Made by a program: the position numbers and the translations under genes. The notes under the pieces are model-generated. The model saw only the letters and a list, made by a program, of their open reading frames with translations, did not search any database and was not told where the DNA came from. From positions 1 through 64,000 of the forward strand of contig NZ_VOHS01000017.1 in NCBI RefSeq assembly GCF_007896845.1: a DNA stretch of 64,000 nucleotides. Direction: 5' to 3'. The DNA comes from Chitinophaga pinensis (GTDB lineage: Bacteria; Bacteroidota; Bacteroidia; Chitinophagales; Chitinophagaceae). Positions 61,957 to 64,000 of the stretch are shown piece after piece. Every line of letters starts with the position of its first letter. Within the stretch, counting starts at the first letter, position 1.

Positions 61957-64000
61957 CTACAAGTCGAACTTCACGCCGAAGTTGTATCTCGGACGATAGT
62001 ATTCTGCCTGCATGGTCCTGGAAGAAATACCCTGATAGTAGCGCAGTGGCTGGTTGGTCAGGTTGTTTGCTTCACCGAATACTCTTAATGTCTTAGTCAG
62101 TTTGAAAGAAGCATTCAGGTCCAGAAAGAATTGTTTATCATAAAAACGATCGTCGAAATCATCACCACCCAGTTCATCGAGGTAAGAAGCGGTATAGTTA
62201 CCGGACAGTCTTGCTGTGAAACGAGGGTTTTCGTAAGACAGGGATGCATTGAACATGTGAGGAGCAGTACCCGGTAAAGATACATTGTCACGTTTGTCGC
62301 CATCCGCATTATAGATACCGTCTGCTTTAGATTTGGTATAAGTGTAGTTTACATACACACCGAAACCCTTCAGGAAGCCCGGCAGGAAATCCAGCTGACG
62401 TTGTAATGCTACTTCAAAACCATATACTCTTACATTATCACCATTACGTGCCTGTTTGTACACCCATTCTTCACCTGCAGGGATTGGGTTGGTAGCTACG
62501 TCTTTGTAATCAGCTGCAAATTTCTCAGTGGTATAAGCATTATCTCTATAAGTGTAGATAAAGTCGCTGATGCTCTTATAGAACAGACCACCTGACAGGA
62601 TACCTACTGATTTGAAATACTGTTCAGCCATCAGGTCAAAGTTCCATGCGTAAGCTGCTTTCAGGGATGGGTTACCTGCGCTCAGTTCTGCGTCATCCGC
62701 AACACTGCTTACATAAGGAGCAATATCATAGTAGTTGGGACGAGCGATAGAAGTTGTTGCTGCTGCACGTAATACGAGGTCACTGTTTACATTGTATTTG
62801 AATGTAACACCCGGCAGGACGTTGGTATAGCTATTAGTTACTTTACGTTGTCCTTCCAGATCTTCTTCTTCTGCAACCACATTACCTTCGTAATTGATGT
62901 GTGTATTTTCAACACGTACACCTGCGATTACAGACAGTTTGCTGGTCAGGTCCTGATCCCAGCGGATATAACCGGCAGAGATTCTTTCTTTTGCGTTGAA
63001 GTTTACCGCGAGGTATTCAGCAGGATTATCGTTCTTCTCAAATTTAGATGCGTCATCCAGACGTTGTGCACCGAGGAAGGTATTTACTACGAAAGTACCC
63101 GGTACATATTTTTCACCAGCCTGATAACCTTTACCGCTGATTTTGATGTTTGAAATCTCCGCGAGGTTACCGAATTCGGTAGTTGGCTCATATTCGAAGA
63201 AGTTATTAACTCTTTCTTTATCCTTCAGACGCAGGCGTGTACCTACACGCAGACGGCCTTTCTGACCCGGTACCACACTCAGAGGGAAACGCAGGTTCAG
63301 TTTGAATCCGTATTCGTTCTCTTTTGTAAAGTCGTGGTTTTCTGTCAGGGATTTGAATCCGAAATCTTCGTCTCTCAGGGATGGCGCAGTCGCCAGAGGG
63401 AAACGCGGATTGCTGACGTCCAGACTTACCGGACCGTCATCCGCGCGATATTCGATATAACGCTCATTAGGTCTGTCTTCGCTTGCTCTTGAATAGCTGG
63501 CTGACCAGTCCAGATCTACTTTGCTACCCAGCAGGTGTTCACCACGCACGGAATAGTTCTGTACACGCTGGTCTTCCAGACGGCGGCTTTTGTTACGACC
63601 GTTATCGATACCACCTTTGGTTTCGCGACGTACGGAACCAACATAACCGGTGATGGCGTCATTTGCATCATATTCAGGTTCGATATCAGTTAAACGCAGG
63701 CGGTAACGGTTTTCCCTGTCATCACGCCAGTTGTACATTGCAGAAGCGTAGATGGTGTTTTTGGCATTGATCTTATAATCTAATGCTGCGGATGCACTTC
63801 TACGGATACGTTGTACATTGTATTTACGTACTTCTGATTCGGAAACGAAGACATTACCGAAGTCATCTTTACTCCATGTAGCCTCCATATCATCGGAACC
63901 ATAGTCATTATTATTATAAGAAGCACTTACTACAGCACCCAGTTTGTTATTGAAGAAACGGTTAGCGACTACCAGTCCGCCGGTATATAGCGCTTTACCA
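61957..64000 (-). CDS. TonB-dependent outer-membrane receptor, C-terminal part (5' end beyond window)
   Basis: The frame is open from the window edge; the Met at 63888 (MEATWSKDDF) is internal, since the codons above it encode barrel-like sequence (GKALYTGGLVVANRFFNNKLGAVVSASYNNND). At least 680 residues of barrel are present. Typical strands and turns are YKINAKNTIYASAMYNWRDDRENRYRLRL, ISAGYIRWDQDLTSKLSVIAGVRVENTHINYEG, FKYNVNSDLVLRAAATTSIARPNYYDIAPYV, and the end LRVFGEANNLTNQPLRYYQGISSRTMQAEYYRPRYNFGVKFDL. The closing aromatic strand is the C-terminal signature of TonB-dependent receptors. It lies 29 bp upstream of the phytase gene and is likely co-transcribed with it. The plug and signal are outside the window. 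Confidence 0.9.
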   Translation of the reverse strand, partial: GKALYTGGLVVANRFFNNKLGAVVSASYNNNDYGSDDMEATWSKDDFGNVFVSESEVRKYNVQRIRRSASAALDYKINAKNTIYASAMYNWRDDRENRYRLRLTDIEPEYDANDAITGYVGSVRRETKGGIDNGRNKSRRLEDQRVQNYSVRGEHLLGSKVDLDWSASYSRASEDRPNERYIEYRADDGPVSLDVSNPRFPLATAPSLRDEDFGFKSLTENHDFTKENEYGFKLNLRFPLSVVPGQKGRLRVGTRLRLKDKERVNNFFEYEPTTEFGNLAEISNIKISGKGYQAGEKYVPGTFVVNTFLGAQRLDDASKFEKNDNPAEYLAVNFNAKERISAGYIRWDQDLTSKLSVIAGVRVENTHINYEGNVVAEEEDLEGQRKVTNSYTNVLPGVTFKYNVNSDLVLRAAATTSIARPNYYDIAPYVSSVADDAELSAGNPSLKAAYAWNFDLMAEQYFKSVGILSGGLFYKSISDFIYTYRDNAYTTEKFAADYKDVATNPIPAGEEWVYKQARNGDNVRVYGFEVALQRQLDFLPGFLKGFGVYVNYTYTKSKADGIYNADGDKRDNVSLPGTAPHMFNASLSYENPRFTARLSGNYTASYLDELGGDDFDDRFYDKQFFLDLNASFKLTKTLRVFGEANNLTNQPLRYYQGISSRTMQAEYYRPRYNFGVKFDL

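Noticed and set aside
1-64000. Prophage, integrative element or defence island
   Set aside because: No integrase, phage structural, restriction, toxin-antitoxin or retron genes were recognised; gene content is ordinary chromosome.

Overview
The window looks like the chromosome of a Chitinophaga-like member of the Bacteroidota (family Chitinophagaceae). The evidence is a SusC/SusD pair under an ECF sigma/FecR switch, a gldC gliding gene, SLBB-type polysaccharide export, an IcmF mutase, DUF6089/uppS/bamA/OmpH clustering, and promoters of the Bacteroidota type (-7 box TAnnTTTG, sometimes TTG about 20 nt upstream) in place of Shine-Dalgarno-led genes. No rRNA, tRNA, insertion sequence, prophage or CRISPR array was seen.

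Layout. 1-5.5 kb (minus strand): end of an exopolysaccharide locus (chain-length protein, SLBB outer-membrane exporter, a glycosyltransferase-like protein, UDP-galactopyranose mutase); two transcription units share a near-identical 33-nt promoter element. 5.7-8.8 kb: an ECF sigma factor convergent with a sterol-desaturase-family protein, then a BCS1-like AAA ATPase. 8.8-10.9 kb: an unusual region of stacked hairpins and very small genes around a DinB-family protein. 10.9-18.9 kb: radical SAM protein, membrane MutS-like ATPase, Tat-exported GH125 mannosidase and, on the plus strand, icmF. 18.9-19.8 kb: non-coding stretch with inverted repeats and a degenerate ~24-bp tandem repeat. 19.8-25.7 kb: ligA-tadA, SPFH protein, PAS-LuxR regulator, superoxide dismutase. 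25.7-35.8 kb (minus): sugar-utilisation locus running sigma factor, FecR, SusC, SusD, EEP-family lipoprotein, Tat-exported Gfo/Idh/MocA oxidoreductase and DUF1080 lipoprotein. 36-45.7 kb (minus): housekeeping and envelope block (S41 protease, yidD-rnpA-rpmH, two OmpH/Skp proteins, bamA, uppS, DUF6089, nadK). 46-54.2 kb (minus): CBS protein, hydrolases, CvpA, YqeY, GldC, two glycosyltransferases, an OppC-like permease. 54.3-58.2 kb (plus): acyl-CoA dehydrogenase, a damaged N-acetylmuramoyl-L-alanine amidase, an SdpI-family protein. 58.3-64 kb (minus): MBOAT/SGNH acyl-transfer pair, beta-propeller phytase, and the 3' part of a TonB-dependent receptor.

Sequence quality matters here. At least twelve genes' worth of reading-frame breaks can each be repaired by restoring one base, usually in a short homopolymer (Wzz-like, desaturase, SusC x4, FecR, GT2, amidase, SdpI). 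This pattern suggests consensus errors more than real gene decay, except perhaps in the amidase, which also carries an in-frame stop and a lesion of another type.

The least conventional signals are the 30-codon genes with their own promoter and terminator at 9.2 and 10.5 kb (both containing N-x-[FL]-R-A-C at the same positions), four back-to-back hairpins at 8.94-9.06 kb, the repeat array upstream of ligA, the duplicated polysaccharide promoter, and an rnpA gene whose conserved N-terminus has no ATG/GTG/TTG start.
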